Shown: positions 12,101-24,613 of the stretch, piece after piece
Position numbering within the stretch: the stretch's first letter is position 1
How the letters are laid out: each line of letters starts with the position of its first letter
Assembly (NCBI GenBank): GCA_002989075.1
Contig: PSQN01000005.1
Coordinates: 1,315,241-1,379,240 of the forward strand
Length of the DNA: 64,000 nt
Source of the DNA: Arthonia radiata
Taxonomy: Eukaryota; Ascomycota; Arthoniomycetes; Arthoniales; Arthoniaceae
Direction: 5' to 3'
Notes under the pieces: model-generated
Databases searched by the model: none
What the model saw: only the letters and a program-made list of their open reading frames with translations
Told to the model about the DNA's origin: nothing
Translations under genes and position numbers: made by a program

Positions 12101-14696
12101 AAAGGCATTACTAAATATTTATAGTACCCGTATTGGGTATAAAACGCTATCTTCTATTTATCTTCTTTATAAATATAGATACGGTAATAGATATCGTAAA
12201 GATTAAGCTTTGTAAATACTTTCGAGCCTTACAAACGATTAAGAATCTTAGAGACTAGCGTTAATACGTAGCGATTCTTTATAGTTATATTATTTAAACC
12301 GCGGTAGTTAATATATAGTCTTAACAATCTATCTATCTTAAATATAAATAGAACTAGAGTATCCGCTAGACTAGTAAAGAGTTATATTTATTCTTTCTTA
12401 ATTATAGTATTTAAATACTTTTAAAGCATCTTTAGCTTATTTTACGATATAAAGTAAATTAGCTTATATAGAGGTTCTATACTATCTTTAAGCTTAATCT
12501 TATAAGTATATTTATTAAGCGGCGTAAGCTTACTTGATAGTTCTTTAGAAAAGATATCTTTATATTTAGCGTACTAAGAAGAAAGCTTATTTCGCTTCTT
12601 TACTTTCTTAGGCTCGCTATTTAGAGTTTAGTCTAGCAACAAACTAACGTTTAATAAGACCGCTATTTAATACTTATAACGTTTATCCGCTCTTATCTAT
12701 AGAATCGTAGAGTAGTACTGTTCGCCTCTTTATAAATATACTAAAATTATGTCTTTATTAATAATCTTAATAAATTTAGCTTCTGCTACCCGTTCTTTAG
12801 GCGTAGAAAGGTTTCTCTAAGCAATTATTCTTATCGTCTAGCTAATTTAAGGCTTAACTTACTTAAGCTATAGGTATCTTAAGACGAGGCTGTATCTTAC
12901 AAAGTTAGCTAAATATAGATAGAGTTAGTAATACTGTTTCTTTCTATATACGTCTCTTACAGTTATATTTACGTTATACGCGGTATAAAGCTACAGCTTG
13001 TTTTTATTAAGAAACTTAGTATACAGAAGCTTTACTCTATACAATTTTTGCTATTCTCTTTTAAGCACAATATAATAATTAATAAGGTTAATCTCTATAC
13101 TAAAATTTACTAGCGCGAGGACCTCTTGCGGCAATCTATTTAGCTGTACTAAGACTTTAATTCGTCCTTGTCGTTAATCGACAGCCCTAAGCTTTAGAAA
13201 CGTAAAGCTTATCCTTAAAGTCTATTATTTTTCTGTCTAATTAGCGTCAAATTAATACTAATTTGAAGCGTAGTACATTTAGTAGTATAATACCCTTTCT
13301 AATTATATATAAAGTAGGTAATATTTGCTTTACTATATATTAACTTTAGTTGCCTCTATATAGCAGAGCTATTATCTTTTTATCGGACCAGCAAGTTGCC
13401 TCGTTCTCGGTATAAACTGCTTCGTTCGTAGCCCAACCCGTATAGAAATGCTCTAGTATTATAACCGCCACAGTTTATATTTAATCCGCTACTAAAGCAA
13501 TCTTAATTTATATTAGTATTGCGGGCGTTTTACAATATACTACGATTAATATTTATATATTAGCAAACCTTCTTTAAAAGCTTGTTTATATCTTTAAGCA
13601 GGTTTTTTAAGAGACTTTGCTTAATTAGCTTTATCTTAATCTATAAAGATAAGCGTATGTAGTAAAATATAGCCTAATTTAGGTTCGATATCTTACTTAT
13701 TAGCAACTTAGTTTCTTTATTCTGTAAAAAGCTTATAAAGTTCTTAAGCTTTTATATTAAACTTTATATCGATATAAAGAACTTTTCTATGTTAGCTATA
13801 ATAGCTATAGCTAAGTTAATAATATATTCTATTACCTATTCTTTAAAGAATACCTATACGTAGAGCAATATCTTCTCTTTATTTTTTTAGCGTAAGTTCG
13901 CTATCTATCTACTAGGTCTTTAGAAAGTCTTTAAATATACTAAGTAATAATATAAACGTTGTTAAAGTTTAATATATTAGCTATTTAAAATCTTTTCTTA
14001 ATAGTTTAAGTTTATTAAGTGCTTATAGAGTTTATAGCTCTTTTAAGCTTAGATACCTCTTTCTTAAGAAGCTCGTTAATTTAGCTTTAAAGGCTTAAAT
14101 CGCCCTATAGCCGCTTACTACTAGCTCTTAAATTACAGACGGACTGAAGCTTAACTTCGAGTATTCGCTTTTTAAGCTTAAGCTTCTTAATAGTATGCTG
14201 CTACTGCTATACTAGCAGTTCTTATCTTAGCTTTTATACCTTAACGCTTAAGATAGCGCTAAAAAGAGATTCTTTGCGGTTAAAGCCTTAGTAAACCCCT
14301 TCGTCGTCGTTATTGTTTTAGTTTAGACTATTGTTCTCTCTAGTTTACAATCTACTCGGCGTCTATTTGCCGGCTTATAAGCTCTCTTGCTTGTTATTGT
14401 CGTTAAATCTTATATAAGAGTTCTAGTCTTCTTCGGCGTTAGCTATATTTTGCTACGCTCTGTATTCTACTTGTACGGCGGATATAAAGCGACTACCGTC
14501 GTATACTTAGTTCCTTACTTATTTTCTTTGAATACGGTACTTGCTAGTACCGGCTATCAATTAATTTTAATATTATTTATTTTAACGTATATACAGAGTT
14601 TCGGCTATACTTAGTTATATTAGGTTAACCTCTAAGCGACGTCGATAAGGTATCTAACTGCTAGCCGCCCTCCTTGTAGGTTTAAAATAATTAGAA

Positions 14697-14892
14697 TATA
14701 ATCTAAATATAGGGCAGAAAGCAGTTAGATAGCAAAAAGAGCCTAAATAGGCTCTATTAGTATTTAAGCTAATTATTAAGGAGAAAAAGAAGGAATGCGT
14801 CTACTGGGCGGAAGATATTCTTTTAGAATCGCAGCCTTCCTAAATAGACAATATTCCGTCCTAATTCGCTATCGAGACGTTTATGCATTACA
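14697..14892 (-). repeat. 5' LTR of the nested Gypsy element (196 bp)
   Basis: On the plus strand it runs from TATAATCT to GCATTACA and is followed by the target copy GCAAA. It has the same length as its partner at 6883-7078, and the visible differences are mostly C/T and G/A changes. Confidence 0.92.
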
Positions 14893-17800
14893 GCAAAACT
14901 GTTCTTTAAGAACAAAATAATTGTTCTAGACAAAGTTTTGTTTGTTAAGAAATTTAGTATTAATCTTCTAAGCTTCGACAAGCTTAGAAAGAGAGGAGGT
15001 AAGGTATCTTTTAGTTAAAACAAGCCAAAAGTTAATTAAACCGAACAACTAACTACTAAGAAGCAGTATATTAACGGTTTAATAGTAATAGAAGCTTAGA
15101 CTATTAATATAGTTCGATCTCTCTATACTATTTCTTCGAAAACTAACCTTTAGTATCAACGAATAAGATATATAGGCGAAAACACTTTAAAACAGCTTAA
15201 AAAAGTTGCCTTAGAAACAGATTATTCGGACAAATCGAGAGATAATTACTAAATTTACTTTAAAGTAAAGGCAACGGCTAAAGTTAGCTAAAAAACTCTA
15301 AATAAATCGGCTAATTATTTAGAAAAAGTCTACTTAGATATTTACGGGCCAATTATACCGCAAACCCCTTTTAAAGGTCGATTATTTACTAACTTTATAG
15401 ACAATAAAACCTAACATACGGCTACTAAGGTACTATAGTTTAAAGACTAGATTTTTAACGCACTATCTACTTATATTACTTAAAAAGAAACGTAGTTTAA
15501 GCATTCTTTTAAAAGATTATACTTAAACAACGCAAAAGAATATCGAGAAGGCCGGATAAAATAGCTTCTAAAACAAAAAGAAGCTATTTTAACAACATCC
15601 GTACTATATACCCTCTAGCAAAATAAACGAACCGAACGCTTTAACCGAACAATTATTAGTAAAGTTTAAGCAATACTTTATACCGCTAAGCTACCCTAGA
15701 TATATTAGGGTAAAGCGCTAAAAGTAGCTATCTATATTTATAACAGAACCTCTTATACCGGATTACTAAGGTTTATTACCCCGTTCGAAGCAAAATACAG
15801 CAAAAAACCGGATGTCAGTACTATTAAAATCTAAAGTTTAATTACTTACCTTAAAGAACCTAAACTAAAGAAACTAAACGCTAGAGCAACTACTTATATC
15901 CTAATAAGCTATAAATTGAACTAATATAAGCTCTTAGACCCTAATAACCGGAAGGTTTACTAAAGGAAAGACGTCTACGTCTAGAAAGAAAAATTTGTTT
16001 GAGACCTATAGAGATCTATAGTTAAATAAATTAACCGAGAGTATTTCTAAAGAGCTTAAAGAACAACTAGAAGTTAAGTTTAAAAATAAACTAAATTTAA
16101 CCGCTAGATCTTAAGATAATAGAAAGGTACCTTCCGATAAAGAAGGAAGTCCTCTATACGAGAAATAGTGTACCTCTCCTATATCTTAACAACTAGTAAA
16201 CGAATTTAAATAAGAACTATACTAAACCAAAGCTCTAAATAAGTCTAACCTTTCTACCGCGTTAAATTATAGAAGTACTAAAGACCTTAGCCGGATAGAT
16301 ATCGATTGCGCCTAGAAAATAGATTTTATATACAAAAACGTCGATAAAAATTAGTTTAACGAGTTCTACAATAATCTAGAACAATACGCCGAACAGGCCT
16401 TAGTCGCAGTTACTAAAGAGCCTACTAATTTAAAAGAAATGAGGGTATCTAAGGATTAGCCTTCTTAGCTAAACGCAATATAGTCGGAGCTCAAAGAGCT
16501 AACTAACTAAGAAACTTAAATATTAACTAAGCTGCTGCTAGATAGAAAGGCGCTAAAAGGGCGCTGAATACTAAAGATTAAGTATCTCTCGGAGAGCGAA
16601 CCGATTTTTAAAGCCCGCTGAGTAAGGGCTGCCAGCAAAGACCCGGCCTCAATTTTATAGAGACCTTTATAAATATAGTAAATCTAATTATCTACCGGCT
16701 TATACTAGCCTTAGCAGCAGAAAAAGACTAGGAAATAAAGCAATAGGACGTAAAATTAGCTTATCCTAACGTAAAGTTAAACGAGGTTGTCTATATCGAG
16801 CAACTAACTAGCCTATTTAACGGAACTAATAAAGTTTGTTGAATAAAGAAGACCCTTTACGGTCTAAAATAGACCGGCCGACAGTAAAAAGCTTATCTTC
16901 GAGAATTACTAAGGAGAATAGGTTTTAAACCTCTAGTATCCAATTAGTCAGTTTATATTTAAAGAACCAAAAAGTAGGCAATTTTAATCGCCTACGTAGA
17001 CAATATATTAGCCGAATTTAATTCTACCGAAACAATCTTTGAAATTTACTAGGAACTAAACAAGACTCTTACAGTTAAGAACTTAGAAGACGTTCTAAGT
17101 TCCTAGAAATTAAAATTACTCGAGATCGCCCGGTAAAAACGATTTGTCTAGACTAGTCGACTTATTTAGCTAAATTTTTAATCAAATATTCGAAGAAAAA
17201 CGGCCGAATGCCCGGAAAAATACTGCAACCCGTCGGCTTAAAATTAGCACCGAATCCTGACTAAGCTAGCAGTGCCAATATTTCTAATTATTAGCAACAA
17301 ATTGGGTCGGTTTTGTATCTAATAACAAAGATAAGACCCGATATTGCCTTTATAACTAGCCTACTAGCCCGATATATATCGAATTCTAGCGAGAAGTACT
17401 AGAGAGTTTTAAGTAGCCTTTAGGCTTACTTAAATAAAACTCCTAACCTTAGCCTTTACTATAAATCTTCCTTAATAGACGGTATAACCGGCTATTGTAA
17501 CGTAAATTAGGGGGAGAACCTTGGCACCAGGAGATCGACTACCGGCTATATCTTTCTACTCAGAAACAGAGCCCTTAGTTAGAATTTAAAGCTATAAAAA
17601 ATGGTCGCCTTAAGCTCTTATAAAGCTAAATATATAGCTCTTAAAGAAGCTATAAAGAAACAGTTATTTATCCGATTAATTGCTACCAAACTGTCTGGAA
17701 TTTTTAAAGAAAATTCGATTACTACTGTTTTAGCGGGTACTTTTAAAAAGTCTGCGGATAAAAAGACTTGGCAGGCTCTAACGCACCAGATAAGCACACA

Positions 17801-18111
17801 TTTATCCGAGTAAGCCAGTTAAATTAGACCGGAGACCCCGGTTTTGCGGGTAAAACTGTTACTTACCGACAGCAATTCGGCAAAAGAACTTACTAAAAAC
17901 CCTACCTTCTGAGCTAAATCTAAGCATATTAATATACAGTATTACTATATTAGAGAAAACGTTTAAACAGGCCAAATAGAGCTTAAATACGTTTCTACAA
18001 AGAAACAATTAGCAGACGGTTTAATAAAACTAATCGACTTAGCTAAAATACTAACGTTTAGAACTTAAATTAGCTTATAATCTGGCTAAAACAACTAGTC
18101 GATTAAGGAAG

Positions 18112-18637
18112 TGTATTAAAAATTAACTAACTAGCTGGTTAGCCGGAACCCCTAGGGACCTAGAGTATCGAACAGGTCTTACCGTCTGTTTCGGCCTAGA
18201 ATAGAATAAGCCTTTTACCTAAAGGGTCGGGCCTAGTAGCCCGGACTTAAGACAAAAAGAAGCATTGTACGATCTATTCTAGATAGCTAGCCTATAGTCT
18301 AAGACAACACAGAATAAACTTAAAGACTAACAGTTTTAAATAAACAGAATTACTGGGTAAGTTACGGGTTATCTGGCCTCTATTAAAAAGAACAGATATC
18401 TAGTAGGCCCTATACGAGCCGCTAAACTTAGATATATAAGTTAGAATCTCTCTAGAGAATTCTAGCTAATAAGACAGACAATATAATAACAGCTTCTCTT
18501 TGTTACTAAGTATTGTACCTGTACTAAGCCTAAGTATTGTACCTGTACTAAGCCTAAGTATTGTACTAGTTCCAAGCTAGTCTCGTCTTTCTACTCTTTA
18601 TAGTAGTATCCTTCTTCTTCCCTGCACCTTTTAAACA
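18112..18637 (+). repeat. 3' LTR of the Copia element (526 bp)
   Basis: It matches 5200-5707 along its whole length. It is longer mainly because the 24-bp unit containing AAGTATTGTACC is present three times near 18,505-18,575 instead of twice. A purine-rich tract (GATTAAGGAAG) lies immediately before it, as expected for a polypurine primer. TATAT follows it. Confidence 0.93.
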
Positions 18638-19789
18638 TATATATAATATAGTATAAATATAGATCTATAAAATTAGCTTTTTAGGACATAGAGTATTATA
18701 ATCTAGATCGATCCTAATCCGAACTAGAACCGTAGTTTGAATTTAATTTAGATTGAATATAGGACTATAAATTATTAGCCCTTATATTGATCTAGAATTA
18801 ATTTATATTTACTATAAAAATCTAATTTAACTAAAATTAGAAGAATATAAGGCTATAAATAGTCTATTTAGTCTAACTTTAGACGTCTAGACTTCTAGTG
18901 ATTCGATTAACTATTTAGAAGTTCCTATATACTATATTAATAGTTTTTTTTATATTAAAAATACTATTTTAGGCCTAGTACTACTAGAATAGATATGTAA
19001 AGGTAATTATCTCTATAGTATACTTATGGAGATACCAAAAGACTTTAAAATAGAGTCTTTTATATCTAGATAGGCTAAATACTTATAAAATATTAAATAT
19101 AAGACTAGAAAACTAAATAAAATTTAGTATTACTAGATATAATACTAAGAATATAAATAAACTAATAAGACTTTATTAAGAGTCTAGCTATCTAAGATAT
19201 AGTAATATCTAACTAGTCAATATTAGATACTTAGTATATATTATAAACTTAGTAGCTTAAGCTTTTTTATAGGAACTAGCTATAGAGTTCAATATATATA
19301 AGTTATCATCAACTCAATTAAAGACAATAGGTATACTATATTAATTATAATACTATTATAAACTTAACTAATATAAATTTAGAAGCTACTCTTACTACTA
19401 ATTATAAGCTATATTTAGTTCTAGTTTAGTTTAGAACTAATCTATATTATAAACCTAAAAATCCAAAAAAATTATATTATATTTAGATACTGTATTAATC
19501 TATATACTAGTACTAAAAGCTTTAGAACTTGATATCTAAGACATATATATAAAAATAGATTTAAAGATTTAAATTTTAGCCTTATTTAAGTATTTAATAT
19601 TTTTCTTATATTTTAACCTAACATATACTACTAAATCATAAGTTAGATAAGTTTATTTAGATATGTTAAATAATTCTAGCTATATTCACTGGTAGAATAA
19701 AATTAACTTAGCTTATCTATAGAATGTTAAATCTTAGTATTTAGTAGTAGTATCTTTTATAGTATCTAAAATTTAACTAGCAGATCTAA

Positions 19790-20560
19790 ATCTAATTAAA
19801 TCTAATCTTACTAAATCTAAGTTTACTAGATATATTAGAATGACTAGTATTAGTAGCTAAGTTATTTTAATAACTATTATTATCTAGATTAGGGCTGGAA
19901 ACTAATATAGTTAATAAATCTTCTAAACTTTATTCTTCTAGATCCTCTTCTAGATTATTTTTATAATTAGAACTAGGCTTAATTAGGCTAGTAGATAGAT
20001 TATTAATTAGCTTAGAGCAGATCAAGCTATTCTCTAAGTTTTCTTTCTAGTATTTTTAGTGTTCTTAGCTAGGTTTTTAATATTATTATTCTTATCTGAA
20101 AAAGAAGCCTAGTTTTTTGAAATATCGTATAATACTTATACTATCCTTAGCTAATTCATTTCTCTTTTTAGTCACTATATCTAAGCTTTAAAGAATTTAG
20201 ATTCTATAGGAGCTAAAGTAGCTAGTATAGCTAAATATATTGGTACTAAGTAGGCTAGAATATAATATTTTATTCAATTTGGTTACTAGTACCCTAGAGA
20301 ATCGAAATCTAGGTTACATTAAATAAACTTACTAAGTTTAGTACCTTAGAGCTTTGGAAATAATTTATATATTTGATATTATTTTTATTCTCTTTATTAC
20401 TATATATATTGTTATTACTACTAATATTATTTAGATTAAATCTAATATTACTAGTAGTATCTACTATTTTATTAGATTTAATAATATAATTACTAGATCT
20501 AATTAGAAAGTTCTTTACACTAGATAGATAATTAGGTCTTATATCTAAATTAGATACATC
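19790..20560 (+). repeat. Dispersed repeat family A, copy 2
   Basis: This is the longest plus-strand copy. It matches 3165-3640 over its first part and the minus-strand copy 51690-52520 over nearly its whole length, including ACTAGTAGTATCTACTATTT-like and TTATTAGATTTAATAATATA-like words near 20,440-20,490. Family identity is unknown. Confidence 0.6.
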
Positions 20561-21430
20561 TAGTATCTTACCTATTATATCTAGTAATAAACTTATTTTT
20601 AATCATTTATATCTTATTATCTTCATAACCTAGATACCTAAATATATTTAATTCATATCTAGGATCTATTATTGTTATAAATAGTAGTTTATTTTTCTTT
20701 AAATTAATATTTTAATATTTACTAGCTTTTTAAGGCTAGATTCTAGTACTATATTAATAATAAGATTATTAGTATTATTTTTAGTATCGTCTAGTTCTTT
20801 TTTAAATATGATATAGTATAGTAGACTATAATATAAGGTAGGATAGCTACTATCCTATAGCTTTATTATTACCTTTCTAAATATTTTAAGTATTTCTACT
20901 ATATTAGCTAGGATCTTAAATTCTATAGTACTAATATAGTAAGGTTATAGGCTAGGTAATATCCTTAGTAATTAGGTTTCTTATAGGGTTTTATGAATTA
21001 GCTCTATATATAATTTAAACTAAACTAAACTAAATTAGACTAACTTAGATCAATTTAGATTACTAGAACTAATCTAATATACTATACTAATTTTTTAATA
21101 AGCTAGTATATAAGTTTTTAGATAAGGCTTATTAATATTAGTTTTAGATAATAGATACTAAATTTAACTACTCTAGTGACTTTTAAGGTTATAGAAGGAG
21201 GCTATAGTATCTTTTTAAATTGAATTGTCCTAAAATATAAAGAATTTAGATTTAGAAGCTAGTAGAATAAAGCTAGAATTAGTAAGATTAACCTATAATA
21301 TAGTAGTAAATAAATAGACATAGTAGTAGTAGTATACTAGATAATATAGTAGATTGATATTAGATACTAAAATATTCTAAATATAAGGGATAGTAGATAT
21401 ATATATACTAAATTTTAGAATACTACTTTA

Positions 21431-21617
21431 GATTAGTAACCTTAATTAGTAATCTAGATTAGTAATATAGATAAAAAATTATACTTAGTAATTCTAGATT
21501 AGAAATTAAGCTTAGTAAGTCTATACTAGGAATTAAAATTAGTAAGTTTAGATTAAAATTCAAAATTTGTAATTTAAATTAGAGATCAAGCTTAGTAATA
21601 CTAGATTAGAAATAGCC
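21431..21617. repeat. 27-bp tandem repeat, about 6.5 copies
   Basis: The unit is close to GATTAGAAATTAAGCTTAGT followed by AAGTCTA. Copies begin at about 21431, 21457, 21497, 21524, 21551, 21577 and 21604, with substitutions and one longer unit. There is no matching open frame. Confidence 0.65.
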
Positions 21618-24105
21618 TTTTAGATAATAAATTAAATTATTAATTGACTTAAGCTTAATTCTAGAGAATAATAATATAAATTCTATATACTTTATTTATA
21701 CTATCTAAATTACTAAGTAAGACCAAATAAAAGTAAAATATATATACATCTATATAAAATATAAATAAATAAGCTAATAGAGTTTAAAATAATATTATAG
21801 ACTTTATTAGTAAGAAGAGTAAAGTACTAGTAACTAAGTACTATATTACTTATAAGAAGCTACTAGCTTTTTACTATAACTAGTATACTAAGTATAGTCT
21901 ATAATTGTATATTAATGGTAGTATTTTTATTCTATCTAAGTATTTTTAAAAGTCTAACTACTAGTATAAATAACTTATTAGACTATATTGATAGCTATTC
22001 TATTTTAATATCTTAGTTAAATTTTATATTAACTTTACTAGGTCTATTTCTAGTAGACTCTTTAATTAAATATTTTATTTAAAAAGTTTTAACTTTAGTA
22101 ACTAGTTATACTAAATCCTCTACTAATAGAGATATACTACTCTTAATATTAGGCTATATATACTATTTAGGCTCTATTAATGATAATTTAAAGCTAAATT
22201 TAAGAATATAGCCTTCTTTAATTTAGTTAAGTAGCTTATCTTCTTTCTTATTAAACTTATTAAGGATTTATTTAGTAAGTGGTGGTAGAGTCTTTACTAT
22301 AATATTAGTTTCTTCTAAAGACTATTTATTATTTTTTTATAGCTTAGATACTATTACTAGAAATTTTTTCTTTCTTAGTAGTCTCTTTAAAATACTCTAA
22401 TTATATTTTTATACTCTTATTCTCTAAATATTTATTATTAATCTAATTAAAAGCTACTAAAGAGATAAAACTAGAGCTAAAATTATTATATCTATCTAAG
22501 TAATATTATTTCTTATCTATATAATAGTACTAAATACTCTAGTTTATTATTAATTAATTAATAGAATAGTTTCTAGAACTATAAGTTTTTTTAGTCTTTG
22601 ATCTATAAATTATATAGAGATAGTAGTCTTTAGTACTATCTTTTTATCTAGTTATAGTTATAGTAAACTCTAATTAGGTTTAAGATATAGTCTTAGAGAA
22701 AGTTACTAGCTTTTCTTTAAAGCTCTAAATGAGGTTAATTCATATACTTTTAAACTATTTATTAAGGTCTACTATAATAGAAGGGGGTAGTAGTATATTA
22801 ATAATTATTAGATTATCTGACTTTAAGAACTCTATTAGGTTCTTATATAGAATTAGATTATATTGATAGTATTCATATTATTTATTCTATACCTATTAAA
22901 TAAACTAAATATATTACTTATAAAGGTAGATTAGAATAAAGAATAATTAAAGACTAGTTTAATTAGTAGTAATAATAGTATCTTATTTATACTTAATTTT
23001 AAGATAGTGTAATTTAGATTATATTACTATTATCTTTAAGTACTTTTATACTTACTTTCTTAAATAAGGTTTTTAAATACTAAAATAAGGATTTTTACTA
23101 TAGATAAGGTATAGTAATTTATATTTCTCTTTAATTACTCTTTTAATAATCTTAATAATATTTTACAAGAATATATCTAGAATTTCTTATTTAAACGTTA
23201 TAGTCTTAATTACCTTATTCTAAAGAGAGAACTTTAGATCTTTAATAAGTATCTTTATTTACTATACTTATAAAGTTTTTTTCTATATATATTAGCTCTT
23301 ATTAGTAGTAAAAAACTTATATAAGAAAGTTTATAGATACTTTTAGCTATAATTAATAGAAGAAATAGAGTAATTTAAATAGTTAGTTATATCTCTTTAT
23401 CTATAGAGATTAGTATTTTAGACGACCTTTTTAAATATATATTTAAATATACTTTAGCCTTTATAGACTTCTTAGAGAGTCTTTACCTAGTAAATAAGAG
23501 AAGATAAATATACTTTAGTATTACTACTATATAATTTAACTTCTTTTACTTATATTAGATATAAAGAAACTTAATTATTTTAAGAAATAAAGTAGTATCT
23601 TTACTCTAGAAGAAAAAAGAACTTTATTAGAAAGAAAAAGATTAGATATAATAATAGTCTATTCTTAGAAAGTATAGATAGCTAGAAGAGATAGAGATTT
23701 ACTATTATTTCTTTTACTTAGATTATTATTTTTAGTAGTATTTATTATTTACTAGCTCTCTTTTAACTTACTACTTGATAGTAAGAGCTTATCTACCTAT
23801 AACTTATATTAAATAATAAAAAAGAAGTTTAAAGTATATTAATATTTAGAAATTAAATATAGTCTTTTAGCTTAAAAGAAAAATTTAGTATAATAGAATA
23901 GTAGATAAAAGAATAAAGATAGTCTTTTATATCTATTAGATACTAGCTATATAATATTTTTACTTACTATAAATTATACTAAAGCTTCTAAGTAATATAA
24001 AACTAGTTATAGTAACTAATATTAAGCTCTTTTAACTTACCTTTTATTCTATTTAATACTACTTAAAGTACTATCTCTACTTCTAAATAGCTACCCTATA
24101 TTAGC

Positions 24106-24613
24106 TGTTGGAAATCAACCAACTAGCTAGTTAGCCGGAACCTCCAGGAGCCCGGAGTATCGGAAAGGTCCTACCAGCTGTCTCGGCCTAGAATAGAACA
24201 AGCCTTTTACCTAAAGGGTCGGGCCTAGTGGCCCGGGTTTAAGACAAAAAGAAGCATTATATAACTCGTTCTAAACAGCTGGCCTATAGTTTAAGACAAT
24301 ATAAAATAGACCTAAAGACTAATAGTTTTAAATAGACAGAATTACTATTTTATACAGTAAGTTACGGGTTATCTAGCCTCTATTAAGAAGAATAGATATC
24401 TAGTAAGTTCTATACAGGCCGCTAAACTTAAATATATAAGCTAAGATCTCTTTAGAGAATTTTAGCTAATAAGACAGACAATATAACAACAGCTTCCCCT
24501 TGCTACTAAGTATTGTACCTGTACCAAGCCTAAGTATTGTACCAGTCCCAAGCTGGTCTCGTCTTTCTACTCTTTGTAGTAGTATCCTTCTTCTTCCCTG
24601 CACCTTTTTAACA
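24106..24613 (+). mobile_element. Solo LTR of the Copia family (508 bp)
   Basis: It runs from TGTTGGAAAT to TTTAACA, matches the LTR 5200-5707 along its whole length, and is flanked on both sides by TTAGC (24101-24105 and 24614-24618). No internal Copia sequence adjoins it, so it is a remnant of recombination between two LTRs. It keeps CpG and GC-rich words that its surroundings have lost. Confidence 0.93.

Larger units (their letters stand above)
6883..14892 (-). mobile_element. Ty3/Gypsy LTR retrotransposon nested in the Copia element, broken
   Basis: Two 196-bp LTRs bound it: 14697-14892 is the 5' LTR and 6883-7078 the 3' LTR, in minus-strand reading. The flanks carry the 5-bp duplication GCAAA (6878-6882 and 14893-14897), so it inserted inside the Copia protease/integrase region. 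Minus-strand parts: gag and protease about 14.6-12.5 kb; reverse transcriptase about 12.5-11.9 kb, recognisable by a segment ending ILIFFKDKESYKDYIKEVLQ; RNase H about 11.8-11.2 kb; zinc-binding and core integrase about 10.4-9.8 kb, with a QTDSQTE-type segment near 9.94 kb; an integrase tail and possible weak chromodomain to about 9.1 kb. Integrase after RNase H defines Ty3/Gypsy. At 8.0 kb it is long because about 2 kb lies between pol and the 3' LTR. It has many breaks throughout and is a fossil. Being nested, it is younger than its host element. Confidence 0.9.
5200..18637 (+). mobile_element. Ty1/Copia LTR retrotransposon, complete ends, broken, split by an inserted Gypsy element
   Basis: The LTRs are 5200-5707 and 18112-18637, and both flanks carry the 5-bp duplication TATAT (5195-5199 and 18638-18642). 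Without the inserted element (6883-14892) and its extra target copy, the element is about 5.4 kb, normal for Copia. Parts in order on the plus strand: gag about 5.75-6.65 kb, with a CCHC-type zinc knuckle near 6558-6605; a protease-like segment near 6.75 kb; integrase about 15.0-15.9 kb, with a DIYGPI-like segment and an ERFNRT motif near 15,625; reverse transcriptase about 16.7-17.1 kb, with the YVD box near 16,995; RNase H at its end, around 17,600-17,815 (ALSSYKAKYIALKEA), and a short tail with LADGL near 18,010. This order (integrase before reverse transcriptase) defines Copia. It carries many breaks and is a fossil. CpG is reduced and TA is in excess, as after RIP, but less so than in the flanks. 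Confidence 0.92.
18638..24105. repeat. AT-rich degraded repeat DNA between the Copia element and the first solo LTR
   Basis: The sequence is almost entirely A/T with CTAG, TAGA and TATA words. Apart from copy 2 of dispersed repeat A (about 19790-20560) and the 27-bp tandem array (21431-21617), I recognise no element. Stretches at 22.0-23.7 kb have short protein-like segments, but none could be assigned to a family. Confidence 0.65.

Noticed and set aside
14387-14614. 75-codon hydrophobic plus-strand frame that looks like a membrane protein
   Set aside because: It is antisense to the gag region of the minus-strand Gypsy element; hydrophobicity follows from AT-rich antisense sequence.
17601-17813. 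70-codon plus-strand frame as a separate gene
   Set aside because: It is the RNase H end of the Copia polyprotein, already part of that element.
21431-21617. CRISPR-like array
   Set aside because: Units are contiguous without unique spacers, and the context is fungal.
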